64,000 nt of DNA from Solirubrobacter sp963837485. Lineage in GTDB: Bacteria; Actinomycetota; Thermoleophilia; Solirubrobacterales; Solirubrobacteraceae. The notes under the pieces are model-generated. The model was not told the DNA's origin and made no database searches. It was given only the letters and a program-made list of their open reading frames with translations. The position numbers were made by a program, and so were the translations under genes. Below, piece after piece: positions 42,909 to 51,704 of the stretch. The stretch is from the NCBI GenBank assembly GCA_963837485.1, contig CAWINP010000016.1, forward strand, positions 1 through 64,000. The letters are read 5' to 3'. Position 1 is the first letter of the stretch. The number at the start of each line of letters is the position of its first letter.

Positions 42909-45806
42909 ATGGAACAGACGACGCCGCAGACGACACTCACGCACGAGCCCCGGGCGGGTGAGGCCCTGAGCGTCCGGCGCCTGTTCACGCGGCCCGGCGT
43001 GCACCCGTTCGACACCGTCGAATGGGAGGCGCGGACCGCGGCCGTCGGGTCGTTCAGGCAGGAGGACGTCGAGTTCCCGAAGTCGTGGTCGCAGAACGCC
43101 ACGAACATCGTCGCCCAGAAGTACTTCCGCGGGCAGCTGTCCTCGCCGGCGCGCGAGCGCTCGGTCAAGCAGATGATCGGGCGCGTCGCGGGGACGATCT
43201 CCGACTGGGGGCGCGAGCGCGGCTACTTCGCCTCCGAGGCCGACGGCGACACGTTCGAGGCCGAGCTGACGTACATCCTGCTCAACCAGCTCGCGGCGTT
43301 CAACTCGCCGGTCTGGTTCAACGTCGGCTTCGAGGAGAGCCCGCAGTGCTCGGCCTGCTTCATCCTCTCGGTCGACGACAACATGGAGTCGATCCTGGGC
43401 TGGAACACCAAGGAGGGCCAGATCTTCCGCGGCGGTTCAGGGTCGGGCATCAACCTCTCGAACATCCGCGGCTCGATGGAGCCGCTGGCCAAGGGCGGCA
43501 CCGCGTCCGGGCCGGTCTCCTTCATGCGCGGCGCGGACGCCTGGGCGGGCACGATCAAGTCCGGCGGCAAGACACGGCGCGCAGCCAAGATGGTCGTGCT
43601 CGACGTCGACCATCCGGACATCCGCGAGTTCATCTGGTGCAAGGCCAAGGAGGAGGAGAAGGCGCTTGCCCTCCGCGAGGCCGGGTTCGACATGTCGATC
43701 GACGGCGACGGCTTCCACTCGATCCAGTACCAGAACGCGAACAACTCGGTACGCGTGACCGACGAGTTCATGCACGCGGTCGAGGACGACGCCGACTGGC
43801 ACCTGACCGCGCGCACGACCGGCGAGCCGACCGCCTCGGTCAACGCCCGCGAGCTGATGCGCGAGATCGCCGAGGCGGCCTGGCGCTGCGCCGATCCGGG
43901 CGTCCAGTACGACACGACGATCAACCAGTGGCACACGTCGCCGGTCTCGGGGCGCATCAACGCGTCCAACCCGTGCTCGGAGTACATGCACGTGGACGAC
44001 TCGGCGTGCAATCTGGCGTCGATCAACCTGATGAAGTTCCGCCGCCCCGACGGGACGTTCGACGTCGAGCGCTTCCAGCACACGGTCGACATCGTGTTCC
44101 TCGCGCAGGAGATCATCGTGTCGCCGTCGAGCTACCCGACGCGCGAGATCGGCGACAACGCGCGCGCGTTCCGCCAGCTCGGGCTCGGGTACGCGAACCT
44201 CGGCGCGTTCCTGATGGCCAACGGCTGCGCGTACGACTCCGACGAGGGTCGCGGCGCCGCGGCGGCGATCACCGCGCTGATGACCGGCCGCGCGTACGCG
44301 CAGTCGGCGCGCATCGCGGCGTCGATCGGCGCCTACGACCGCTATGCGGAGAACCGCGAGGCGCACAACAACGTGATGCGGATGCACCGCGACGCCTCGT
44401 ACGCGATCCCGGACGCGGCCTGCCAGGACGAAGCGCTGCTGTCCGCCGCGCGCGACACCTGGAACGAGGCGGTCGCGCTCGGCGAGCTCTACGGCTACCG
44501 CAACGCGCAGGCGACGGTGCTGGCGCCCACGGGGACGATCTCGTTCCTGATGGACTGCGACACGACCGGCATCGAGCCCGACTTCTCGCTGGTGAAGTAC
44601 AAGGAGCTCGTCGGCGGCGGCAACATGGTCATCACCAACCGCACGGTGCCGATGGCGCTGCGGACGCTCGGCTACGGCGAGGGGCAGGTCGAGCAGATCG
44701 AGGCCTACGTCGCCGAGCACGGGACGATCATCGGCGCCCCCGGCCTGGCCGCCGAGCACCTGCCGGTGTTCGACGTCGCGGTCGGCGAGCGGCCGATCTC
44801 GCCGGCCGGCCACATCAAGATGATGGGCGCCGTCCAGCCGTTCCTCTCGGGCGCGATCTCCAAGACGGTCAACATGCCGCAGACCTCGACGGTGGAGGAC
44901 ATCGCCGAGGCCTACATCCAGGCGTGGCGGCTCGGCGTCAAGGCGCTGGCGATCTACCGCGACGGGTCCAAGACCGCGCAGGCGCTGCGCACGGACGCCC
45001 AGAACGAGGTCGGAGCCAAGGCCGAGGCGGCGCTGGAGGCCGGCGAGGCGATCTTCACGGAGTCCGAGGTCGAGGTCAGGATCGAGGAGGCCGTCGCCGC
45101 CGCCGTCAAGAAGGCGGTCGCGCGCACCGACGAGCCGCTGCGCAACCGGATGCCGCGCGAGCGCAAGTCGCTCACGCACAAGTTCTCGCTCGGCGGCCAC
45201 GAGGGCTACATCACGGCCGGCATGTACGAGGACGGAACGGTCGGGGAGATCTTCCTGACCGACATCGGCAAGGAGGGCTCGACCCTCCGCGGCATGATGA
45301 ACTCGTTCGCGACCGCGATCTCGATCTCGCTGCAGTACGGCGTGCCGCTGGAGACGCTCGTGCGCAAGTTCGCCTACATGCGCTTCGAGCCGGAGGGGAT
45401 CACGACCAACCCGGAGATCCCGTTCGCGAAGTCGATGCCGGACTACATCATGCGCTGGCTCGCCTCGCGCTTCCTGGACGCCGACACGCAGGAGGAGCTC
45501 GGGATCCTCACGCCCGAGGTCCGCGCCCGCAAGACCGCGCAGGACGCGATCACGGGCGCGTCCGGAGGCTCCGCGCGCCCGGAGAACGCCAACGGCGGGT
45601 CCAAGCCGTCCAACGGCGCCGCCAAGGCCGAGGCCCCGGCGCCCCAGCCCGCCGCCTCCGCGCTGACCGACTCCCCGCCGGTCGTCCCGGCCCGCCTCGT
45701 CGGCCTGGACCTCGGCCCCGCCTGCAACCAGTGCGGCGGCATGATGCAGCGCACCGGCTCTTGCTACACGTGCTCGAGCTGCGGCAACAACACCGGCTGC
45801 GGCTGA
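42909..45806 (+). CDS. nrdJ: class II (coenzyme B12-dependent) ribonucleotide reductase
   Basis: The 965-residue product has the class II reductase blocks: VWFNVGFEESPQCSACFILS, FRGGSGSGINLSNIRGSMEP, NPCSEYMHVDDSACNLASIN, ATVLAPTGTISFLMDCDTTG. A C-terminal zinc-finger-like tail follows (CNQCGGMMQRTGSC, then CSSCGNNTGCG). Active-site Cys and Glu motifs (NPCSEY) are present. It reduces ribonucleotides to deoxyribonucleotides with adenosylcobalamin, independent of oxygen. Length fits the 950-residue actinobacterial form. No intein or internal frameshift is seen. A strong terminator follows. Confidence 0.95.
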   Translation: MEQTTPQTTLTHEPRAGEALSVRRLFTRPGVHPFDTVEWEARTAAVGSFRQEDVEFPKSWSQNATNIVAQKYFRGQLSSPARERSVKQMIGRVAGTISDWGRERGYFASEADGDTFEAELTYILLNQLAAFNSPVWFNVGFEESPQCSACFILSVDDNMESILGWNTKEGQIFRGGSGSGINLSNIRGSMEPLAKGGTASGPVSFMRGADAWAGTIKSGGKTRRAAKMVVLDVDHPDIREFIWCKAKEEEKALALREAGFDMSIDGDGFHSIQYQNANNSVRVTDEFMHAVEDDADWHLTARTTGEPTASVNARELMREIAEAAWRCADPGVQYDTTINQWHTSPVSGRINASNPCSEYMHVDDSACNLASINLMKFRRPDGTFDVERFQHTVDIVFLAQEIIVSPSSYPTREIGDNARAFRQLGLGYANLGAFLMANGCAYDSDEGRGAAAAITALMTGRAYAQSARIAASIGAYDRYAENREAHNNVMRMHRDASYAIPDAACQDEALLSAARDTWNEAVALGELYGYRNAQATVLAPTGTISFLMDCDTTGIEPDFSLVKYKELVGGGNMVITNRTVPMALRTLGYGEGQVEQIEAYVAEHGTIIGAPGLAAEHLPVFDVAVGERPISPAGHIKMMGAVQPFLSGAISKTVNMPQTSTVEDIAEAYIQAWRLGVKALAIYRDGSKTAQALRTDAQNEVGAKAEAALEAGEAIFTESEVEVRIEEAVAAAVKKAVARTDEPLRNRMPRERKSLTHKFSLGGHEGYITAGMYEDGTVGEIFLTDIGKEGSTLRGMMNSFATAISISLQYGVPLETLVRKFAYMRFEPEGITTNPEIPFAKSMPDYIMRWLASRFLDADTQEELGILTPEVRARKTAQDAITGASGGSARPENANGGSKPSNGAAKAEAPAPQPAASALTDSPPVVPARLVGLDLGPACNQCGGMMQRTGSCYTCSSCGNNTGCG

Positions 45807-45829
45807 TCGGCACAGGGACTTGAAGCGTC

Positions 45830-45855
45830 GAAGGGCCCCGGCGACGGGGCCCTTC
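45830..45855 (+). terminator. terminator hairpin after nrdJ
   Basis: GAAGGGCCCC (45830-45839) and GGGGCCCTTC (45846-45855) form a perfect 10-bp GC-rich stem with a 6-base loop 24 bases after the nrdJ stop. There is no real T-run (CGTCGTC follows), so the form is like other GC-rich actinobacterial terminators. Confidence 0.75.
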
Positions 45856-45960
45856 GTCGTCAACGACGCAGGGATCGTTCGCCCGGCCGCGGGTCCCGTC
45901 CTCGTGGGACCCGGGTCGTCGCTGAACTGAGCCGCCGCCTGCGGGGGCGCTTGCCGTCGA

Positions 45961-46066
45961 GGGCGCGGACTCGCTTGCCGGGCGCCCTGGCGTGCAGGCG
46001 CGGCCTGTCTCGCCGGGCGCCCTCGTGTGCAAGGCGCCACTCGCTCACCGGGCGCGATGTTGCTGA
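45961..46066. repeat. three imperfect ~35-bp tandem repeats
   Basis: Units at 45961-45996, 45997-46031 and 46032-46066 share CTCG(C/-)..GCCGGGCGCCCT and a (G)TG(T/C) spacer. The similarity of the third copy drops at its end. They lie in the 455-base gap between nrdJ and the next gene and are not coding in any convincing frame. The rest of the gap (46070-46261) shows on the minus strand a decayed zinc-ribbon-like reading (FCPGCGTQRA). Confidence 0.55.
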
Positions 46067-46261
46067 CATTCAGCGCCGACCCCCAACCGCCCACGAGGCC
46101 ACCCGCGGGTGAAACGGCTACGGCAGAGCTGCGACGTCGCTGCGGCCGCGTCGAACCGTCCTGCTCAGCGGGCGGCGCGTTTGCGGGGACGCCGCACGCT
46201 GCGTGCCACAGCCAGGGCAGAAGACGTAGCCGTGCAGCTCGGGTGGCAGCGGGCGCAGGGC

Positions 46262-46576
46262 TCAGCGGTCGTCAGCGGGACTCGTGTGCCACGACGACAT
46301 CCAGCCCGCCGGTCGGTCCCCGATCACGTCGTGGAGCGCCGCCATGACCGCTTGCTTCACGCGGCCCTCTGCCGCATCGCCGTCCGCCGCTTCGACCGTG
46401 ACGGTGATGCTGAGTTCGGCGACTTCGGCGCCGTCGATTCCGTGTTCGTCGCGTGTCGTGTTGATGTGGACGTGTTCCACGCTCGTGTCGGCCATCAGGC
46501 GATCCCGCGCCGCCTCGCCCCACTCCTCCACGGGCAACCCGCCGCCCCCGATCGAGTTGTGCACCGTCCACCACAC
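46262..46576 (-). CDS. hypothetical small protein
   Basis: The 104-residue product begins at GTG (WWTVHNSIGGGGLPVEEWGE). It appears globular: a helix (EAARDRLMADTSVEHVHINT) and two strands (GAEVAELSITVTVEAADGDA), then an Ala/Lys helix (RVKQAVMAALHDVIGDRPAG). It is shown by amino-acid composition rather than homology; no family is recognised. The surrounding DNA contains gene fragments, so it may be part of an accessory patch. Confidence 0.5.
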   Translation of the reverse strand: MWWTVHNSIGGGGLPVEEWGEAARDRLMADTSVEHVHINTTRDEHGIDGAEVAELSITVTVEAADGDAAEGRVKQAVMAALHDVIGDRPAGWMSSWHTSPADDR

Positions 46577-46611
46577 GGGCGAGACGGTAGTCGTTCATCC
46601 CCGCAGCGCCA

Positions 46612-46720
46612 CTACTCGTAGATCGCCGGCAGTCGCGTCAAGAACGCGACGAGGTCGTTTGGCGTCCGGACCAGGTCCGGGTCGATGTCCGCGGCCACTT
46701 CGCGGAGCGTACGGACCGCT
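46612..46720 (-). pseudogene. C-terminal remnant of an unknown gene
   Basis: On the minus strand, a frame ending at a TAG (46614-46612) reads AVRTLREVAADIDPDLVRTP followed by NDLVAFLTRLPAIYE, a convincing helical C-terminus. Upstream of about 46760 the reading becomes low-quality in all frames and no start is evident. It is probably the decayed tail of a helix-turn-helix or similar accessory gene in the patch between nrdJ and the SnoaL gene. Confidence 0.4.
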
Positions 46721-46836
46721 GATTCCGCCGGCGGACGAAAACGCCTGAGCGTCGAACGCGCCCGGCGAACAGGTCAAGATCGATCGCCTCAGCGCACGAA
46801 ACGATCGCGAACGCCCGCGTCCGCGCTCCGAACAAA

Positions 46837-46887
46837 GGGGGTGTGTCACGAAACTTCACCACTGGTTGCGAAACGTGACACACCCCC
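46837..46887. repeat. 14-bp perfect inverted repeat
   Basis: GGGGGTGTGTCACG (46837-46850) and CGTGACACACCCCC (46874-46887) are exact complements around a 23-base loop that itself contains two GAAAC motifs near each arm. The hairpin is larger than a typical terminator and has no T-run. It may be a transcription barrier, a phage/IS end, or a member of a dispersed repeat family. It lies about 140 bases upstream of the SnoaL-like gene. Confidence 0.7.
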
Positions 46888-47027
46888 CTCGCCCACCCGC
46901 CGGAAGCGGTCATTCACGGGCAGCCAACTGACCCGCCCACCTCACCGCTCGCCGTTCGCCTGTCCCGCCCGCACGGCCGCGCAAGTTCGCGCGCCGCGCG
47001 CCTTGGTGAATCTGCGAGGGTTGGGTG

Positions 47028-47441
47028 ATGGGTGAAGCCGATCGGCGCGCGGTGGAGCGCTACTGGGAGGCGTTCAACGAGCGTGACCTCTCGCTGCTGG
47101 ACGACGTGATCGCCGCGGACTACGTCAATGATGCGGCGCTGCCCGGCACGCCTCCGGGTTCGGCCGGGCAGGCGCAGGTGATGGAGCGGCTGTGGACCGC
47201 GTTCCCGGATGCGAAGTTCGAGATCGAGGTGCTGGCCGAGGATGGCGACACGGTGGTGTGCATCGGGACGATGTCCGGCACCCACGAGGGGGAGCTGTTC
47301 GGCGTCCCGGGCTCGGGTAAGCCGGTCGCCTGGCGGCAGTGCCACATCATGACCGTCGCCGAGGGCAAGGCGAGGTCGCACCGGGCGATCCGGGACGACC
47401 TTGGCCTCATGCGCCAGATGGGCGCGCTTCCGGGAGGTTGA
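47028..47441 (+). CDS. SnoaL-like/NTF2-fold protein
   Basis: The 137-residue product starts ATG GGT (MGEADRRAVERYWEAFNERD). The pattern RYWEAFNERDLSLLDDVIAA, DYVNDAALPGTPPGSAG, a central WTAFPDAKFEIEVLAEDGDT and HEGELFGVPGSGKPVAWR matches SnoaL-like ester cyclase/polyketide cyclase proteins of the NTF2 superfamily. These bind or rearrange small hydrophobic substrates. The catalytic residue pattern of true SnoaL cyclases cannot be confirmed. Its 3' end overlaps the MFS gene by 35 bases, convergently. Confidence 0.8.
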   Translation: MGEADRRAVERYWEAFNERDLSLLDDVIAADYVNDAALPGTPPGSAGQAQVMERLWTAFPDAKFEIEVLAEDGDTVVCIGTMSGTHEGELFGVPGSGKPVAWRQCHIMTVAEGKARSHRAIRDDLGLMRQMGALPGG

Positions 47442-48582
47442 CGGGCGCCGCGCCGACCGCCGGCAGGTGGATCAGGACGGTGGCCAGGAACAGGGCGCAG
47501 TAGGTGACGCCGAGAGCGGGGAACCCGCCGAGCGCGAGCGCGAGACCGCCGGCTCCGGCGCCGAGCAGGTAGCCGAACTGGTTGGCAGCCGCGCGCAGCG
47601 ACATCACGGCGACGCGATCGTCGGCGACGGTGTCCATGCCGAGGGCGCTGGCGATCATGGTGCGCGTCCCGTTGACGAACGCCATCGCCGAGAGCAGCGC
47701 GACCGTCACGGCGACGCTCGGGCGCACGGTCCCGACCGCCAGCACGGCGGCGGCCTGGAAGGCCGTCAGGGCCGCCAGCAGCCGCGGCGTGGCGGTGGCG
47801 ATGCGCCGGCGCGCGGTGAACGTTCCCGGGAGCATCGCGACCGCCAGCGCTCCGAGGCAGAGCGCGGTGACGCCGGCCGAGATGTCGTAGCTCTCGAGCA
47901 GTAGCGCGCCCGAGTAGGTGAGCACGCCGGCCCACGCGGCGTTGGCGAGCAGCTCGCCGCCCGCGAAGCGCCGCACCTCAGGCCGTCTCCATGCCGCCGC
48001 CGCGCCCGGAGCGCGCCGCGACGGCGCGTCCGCCGGCCGCATGCGCACGAGCGCCAGGGCCACGAGGCCCCCGACCGCGGGCACCGCCAGCCACGCCCCG
48101 CGCCAGCCGTGGTCGGCGATCGCGCCCACGGCGGGCATGCCTGCGATCCAGGCCGTGGGCATGCCGACGATCGCCCAGGCGAGCACGTGCGGGCGCTCGG
48201 CCGGCTCCGGCCACTCGAACGCCGCCGCGACGGCGAGCGCGACCAGCAGCCCGACGCCGACGCCGAGGACGGCCTGCGCGACGGCGAGCACGATGAACGT
48301 CGGCGCCGCGGCGCTGAGACCGGCGCCGACCGCGATCAGCGCCGCGCCGAGGCTGAGCAGCTCCCGCAGTCCGGGCCGGCGCGAGGCCGTCGCCAACAGC
48401 AGAGCGGTCACGCCGCCCGCGGCGCCCGAGAGCGAGCGCAGCTGCCCGGCCGTGGCCGTCGACACGCCGAACTCGCGCGCGATGTCGACCAGCGTCGGCG
48501 AGAGGACGAGCAGCGCGGCCTGCGACGCGAACAGGCACGCGAACAGCACGACCGCGGGATGGTGCAGCCTGGACATCGGCAT
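47407..48582 (-). CDS. MFS transporter, drug-efflux type
   Basis: The 391-residue product (start MPMSRLHHPAVVLFACLFAS) has 12 predicted membrane segments. The RLSLSGAAGGVTALLL region in TM2 and the later VGMPTAWIAGMPAVGAIADH carry features of the sugar/drug-type MFS antiporters (motif C-like G-x-x-x-G-P-x-x-G is partly changed to WIAGMPAVGAIAD). SRRPGLRELLSLGAALIAVG covers the cytoplasmic loop 2-3. The substrate is unknown. Divergent neighbours and the convergent SnoaL gene give no further hint. Confidence 0.8.
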   Translation of the reverse strand: MPMSRLHHPAVVLFACLFASQAALLVLSPTLVDIAREFGVSTATAGQLRSLSGAAGGVTALLLATASRRPGLRELLSLGAALIAVGAGLSAAAPTFIVLAVAQAVLGVGVGLLVALAVAAAFEWPEPAERPHVLAWAIVGMPTAWIAGMPAVGAIADHGWRGAWLAVPAVGGLVALALVRMRPADAPSRRAPGAAAAWRRPEVRRFAGGELLANAAWAGVLTYSGALLLESYDISAGVTALCLGALAVAMLPGTFTARRRIATATPRLLAALTAFQAAAVLAVGTVRPSVAVTVALLSAMAFVNGTRTMIASALGMDTVADDRVAVMSLRAAANQFGYLLGAGAGGLALALGGFPALGVTYCALFLATVLIHLPAVGAAPVNLPEARPSGA

Positions 48583-48760
48583 TCTCGGTTTCGGTTCGGA
48601 GGGGCAGGCGCCGGCGACAGGCACGCCTACTGGGGGACGCTCGGGCACGCGGCGGGGTTCCCACGGGAACCGCATGGCCACGCGCCTGCACCACGCTACG
48701 CGCCGGCGCAGCGCCCGGCAATCGGGACCCGACCCTGGACTTACCCGCGCGCCCGGGTCG

Positions 48761-48795
48761 TCACGGACGCCGTTGGTCCGCCAACGACCTCGTGA
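48761..48795. promoter_or_regulatory. nested inverted repeat in a 294-base divergent intergenic region
   Basis: TCACG (48761-48765) pairs with CGTGA (48791-48795) and, inside, CGTTGG (48771-48776) pairs with CCAACG (48781-48786) around TCCG. The element lies in the region between the MFS start (48582) and the secreted-protein start (48877). It could be an operator for either side. Nothing else is supported in the gap. Confidence 0.35.
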
Positions 48796-48876
48796 TGGAG
48801 CTCGTGCGCGTGCGCGCGCCGTAAGCGATCGGACTCGCGGCGTGTGTGCGGCTCACGCTGTGCCCAAGGTTGGACG

Positions 48877-50187
48877 GTGCGCTTTGCGATCGGCCTGACG
48901 GCGTTGCTGCTGCTCGCGGCGGCGCCCCCGGCACGCGCCGGCGACTACGTCGTGCACTCGTGCAAGGAGGAAGCGGGCGCGCCGGTGTACGCGACCGCCG
49001 GATGGCACGCGATCGGCAGCGTGAACGCCGAGACGGTCGGCGACTCGTGCTTCCGCGGGGGATCGCTGTTCGCGCGGCTGCCGGGAGGTACGTACGTCAG
49101 CGGCACGATCGTCGGCTGGCAGTTCGACGCGCCGGCCGGCACGGAGATCGCGGGCTACCGGATCTCGCGCTCGGTGACCGTCGGCAAGCCGTCGGCCGGC
49201 GGCGCGTCGCCGGGGTACTCCCTCTCGTGGCCGGGGCTGGTGGTGAGCGATATCCGCGAGCAATGCGTCCAGCCGGCCTGCAGCGCGCTCGGACGCCGTG
49301 ACCGCGGCGTGCCGGAGAACATCGTCGTGCCGCCGGGCCCGATGGCCGGCGTGCATTCGCTCTACTTGGTCGTCGGGTGCGGCGGCCCCGCCGGCCAGTC
49401 GTGCCTGGCCGCCGACAGCCCGGCGGGAGACGACACCGCCCGCCTCGACGTCCACGCGGCGCAGATCACGCTGCGCGACCTGGCGGCACCCGCGATCGCG
49501 GGGCTGAGTGGTCCGCTCGCCGAGGCAGGGCGCAAGCAGACCGGCACGACGAACGTCACGGCGCACGCGACAGACGCCGGCGCGGGAGTCGCCTCGTTCG
49601 CGCTCGAGGTCGACGGCCGCCAGGTCGCGTCCGCCGCGGCCCCGGGCTGCCCGTCCGCGCCCTTCACGGCACCGGCGCCGTGCCCGGCCGACAGCGCGCA
49701 GACGCTCGCGCTCGACACCACGCAGTTGCGCTACGGCCGCCATGCGGCGCGGGTCCTGGCGCAGGATGCGAGCGGCAACGCGACCGCCTCGGCGAGCGTC
49801 TCCTTCCGCGTCGACAACCGCCGCATCGCGGCCTACGGCGCCGCGCTCAGCTTCGACTACGACGCCGGCGGGCGCGGCACGCGCTTCACGCGGCTGAGCG
49901 CCAGGCGGGTCCCTCGCGGCGCCGCGATCACGCTGACCTGCTCCGGCGGAGGCTGCCCGTTCAAGAGCAATCGCGTCGTCGGCTCGGCGCGCAAGTCGAA
50001 GTACTCGATCCTCCCCGCCCTCAAGCACCGCCGCCTGCGGCCGCGTGCCCGGCTCGACGTCCGGATCAGGGCGGCCGACCGCAGCGTCCAGCTCAGGCGC
50101 TTCGCGATCCGCGCGAGCAAGGCGCCGAAGCGCACGGGACGCTGCCGCACCGGGGACGCGCGCGCCCGCTACCACTCGTGTCCCTAG
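48877..50187 (+). CDS. secreted protein of unknown function with Ig-like C-terminal region
   Basis: The 436-residue product starts at GTG (48877), seven bases after AAGGT, with signal peptide RFAIGLTALLLLAAAPPARA. The mature N-terminus (GDYVVHSCKEEAGAPVYATA) and later Cys pairs (SCFRGGS, CVQPACSALG, VGCGGPAGQSC) suggest a disulfide-stabilised lectin-like domain. DLAAPAIAGLSGPLAEAGRK begins an Ig-like segment, and the C-terminus is basic with a Cys pair (TCSGGGCPFKSNRVVGS). This architecture recurs among exported proteins of Thermoleophilia. Its role is unknown. Confidence 0.65.
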   Translation: MRFAIGLTALLLLAAAPPARAGDYVVHSCKEEAGAPVYATAGWHAIGSVNAETVGDSCFRGGSLFARLPGGTYVSGTIVGWQFDAPAGTEIAGYRISRSVTVGKPSAGGASPGYSLSWPGLVVSDIREQCVQPACSALGRRDRGVPENIVVPPGPMAGVHSLYLVVGCGGPAGQSCLAADSPAGDDTARLDVHAAQITLRDLAAPAIAGLSGPLAEAGRKQTGTTNVTAHATDAGAGVASFALEVDGRQVASAAAPGCPSAPFTAPAPCPADSAQTLALDTTQLRYGRHAARVLAQDASGNATASASVSFRVDNRRIAAYGAALSFDYDAGGRGTRFTRLSARRVPRGAAITLTCSGGGCPFKSNRVVGSARKSKYSILPALKHRRLRPRARLDVRIRAADRSVQLRRFAIRASKAPKRTGRCRTGDARARYHSCP

Positions 50188-50191
50188 ACGC

Positions 50192-50740
50192 TCACCAGAC
50201 TCGCGGGATCAGCCGCGCCCTCGTGGCCGCGTAGCCGCGGTACGCGTCGCCGAGCACGCGCTCGAGCTCGGCTTCCTCGACGCGGATGCGCCACACGATC
50301 GCCGGCAGCGGCAGCACGACGCAAACGGCGAGCGACAGCCAGCTTCCCGCGGCCAGGCCGAGGCCTGCCAGGATCGCCAATAGCCCGGTGTACGACGGGT
50401 GGCGGATCCACCTGTAGGGACCGCGGGCGACGACGGCCTGGCCGGGATCGACCTCGACGGTGGTGCGGAACGAGGCGCCGAGCGCGACGATCGCCCACCC
50501 GCGCAGGACGAGCCCCAGCCACATCACGGCGACACCGGCGACCCGCAACGGCTCAGGCGTCTGCAGCACCGGGCGCAGGACGAGCGCCGCGGCGATCGCC
50601 GCGCCCAGGCCGATCGCGATCCACACGCGCGTCGCGCGGTCGCGGTCGCCGCGGCCCTTGCGGTGGACGGCCTCGCCGACGCGAACGCACAGCTCGAGCA
50701 CCGCCCACACCGCGAGCGTGACGTCAGCGACTCCGGACAT
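50192..50740 (-). CDS. isoprenylcysteine carboxyl methyltransferase-like membrane protein
   Basis: The 182-residue product (start MSGVADVTLAVWAVLELCVR) has five membrane segments. GPYRWIRHPSYTGLLAILAG and the terminal EEAELERVLGDAYRGYAATR are the conserved C-terminal motifs of the ICMT/phospholipid methyltransferase-like family (RHPxY, then EE-x3-L...Y). Bacterial members methylate small lipids or protein thiols using S-adenosylmethionine. Substrate is not predictable. It is convergent with the preceding secreted protein gene (4-bp gap) and divergent from the cupin. Confidence 0.85.
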   Translation of the reverse strand: MSGVADVTLAVWAVLELCVRVGEAVHRKGRGDRDRATRVWIAIGLGAAIAAALVLRPVLQTPEPLRVAGVAVMWLGLVLRGWAIVALGASFRTTVEVDPGQAVVARGPYRWIRHPSYTGLLAILAGLGLAAGSWLSLAVCVVLPLPAIVWRIRVEEAELERVLGDAYRGYAATRARLIPRVW

Positions 50741-50788
50741 CGTGCCTGAAGGTGTACCGGCCGCGGAGATTCCGTAGGCTGCCGGCCG

Positions 50789-51289
50789 ATGGCCGCGCCG
50801 CGCCGGATCGTCACGGGTCACGATGCCTCCGGACGGTCGGTCGTGCTCTCCGACGGGCCGAACCCGAAGACGCTCGACATCGGGACCGCCGCGTTCCACG
50901 AGGTCTGGATCACCGACCGCACGCCGGTGCCGCTCGGAGCCAGCGAGCCGGAGCCGACCGATCGCCCCGTGCGGACGCCGCCCCCGCCGAACGGCGTGAC
51001 GGTGCGGTTCACCGAGATGGCGGCGGGCGCCGAGTCGCCGATGCACCGCACCGAGACGCTCGACGTCGGCGTCGTGCTCGAGGGCGAGACGTGGCTGCTG
51101 CTCGACGACGGCTCGCAGACGCGCGTGGGGGTGGGCGACGCCGTCGTGCAGCGCGCGACCAATCACGCCTGGGCCAATCGCTCGGACCGTCCGGTGCGGA
51201 TGATGTTCGTGATGATCGATGCCTCGATCAGCGACGAGCTGCGAGCCGCCGCCGGGCCGCTCGAGTTCTTCGACCAGGTGCTCGGGTAG
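50789..51289 (+). CDS. cupin-domain protein
   Basis: The 166-residue product has a single cupin at residues about 70-150: EMAAGAESPMHRTETLDVGV, VLEGETWLLLDDGSQTRVGV, then GDAVVQRATNHAWANRSDRP. The metal ligands H-T-E and the C-terminal H of NHAW are plausible (H85, E88, H129 approximately). An additional N-terminal segment (IVTGHDASGRSVVLSDGPNP) precedes it, a form frequent in gentisate-like or small-molecule-binding cupins. No pathway context is present. Confidence 0.78.
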   Translation: MAAPRRIVTGHDASGRSVVLSDGPNPKTLDIGTAAFHEVWITDRTPVPLGASEPEPTDRPVRTPPPPNGVTVRFTEMAAGAESPMHRTETLDVGVVLEGETWLLLDDGSQTRVGVGDAVVQRATNHAWANRSDRPVRMMFVMIDASISDELRAAAGPLEFFDQVLG

Positions 51290-51388
51290 TCAGGCGACCC
51301 AGCAGTCGTCGAGCGCGCGGGCGTCGAAGAGCTCGTCGTAGAGCTTGACCTGACCGCTGCCGCTGAGGATCACGTAGGTACGTGCCAC
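51290..51388 (-). CDS. possible 32-aa small protein
   Basis: A GTG at 51388 with AGGGTG close upstream gives MARTYVILSGSGQVKLYDEL, ending FDARALDDCWVA. Its composition is protein-like and the stop abuts the cupin stop (51289) with no gap. It is too short to classify. It may instead be the 3' end of an unidentified gene or chance. Confidence 0.35.
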   Translation of the reverse strand: MARTYVILSGSGQVKLYDELFDARALDDCWVA

Positions 51389-51406
51389 CCTGGGTAGACC
51401 ACGACC

Positions 51407-51652
51407 GTGAAGCGCATCCCCTTCTTCAAGCTCCTTGCGATCCTCGAGCTCCTGCTGCTCGCCCGCCGGCACCTTCAAGGGCTCAACCGCGACGAGCGCC
51501 GGCGGATGGCCGAGCTCGTCCGCCACGGGCACCGGCTCTCGAAGACCGAGCGGCGCGAGCTGCGCGACCTGGCCGCGAAGCTCGAGCCGAGAGCGTTCGC
51601 GCGCGGCGCCGCGATCCGCATGTCGCCGCTGCGCACCAAGAACCGGATCTAG
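51407..51652 (+). CDS. small helical protein of unknown function
   Basis: The 81-residue product starts at GTG (MKRIPFFKLLAILELLLLAR). A hydrophobic-basic N-terminal helix is followed by an Arg/Leu-rich charged helix (HLQGLNRDERRRMAELVRHG) and a basic tail. It resembles small ORFs often retained in Thermoleophilia genomes, with no known role. It could be an inner-membrane-associated protein. Confidence 0.55.
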   Translation: MKRIPFFKLLAILELLLLARRHLQGLNRDERRRMAELVRHGHRLSKTERRELRDLAAKLEPRAFARGAAIRMSPLRTKNRI

Positions 51653-51704
51653 AAGCGGCTGTGCGCGGTCACAAACGCGGCCCAGCCCGCAATAGTCGGG
51701 CGCA

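Noticed and set aside
42909..45806. An intein or a split in the ribonucleotide reductase.
   Set aside because: The reductase motifs are continuous and total length is normal, so there is no insertion.
46100..46262. Minus-strand zinc-ribbon-like reading with CPGCG.
   Set aside because: The CxxC pairs lie in two different frames and no start is found; only a gene fragment can be claimed.
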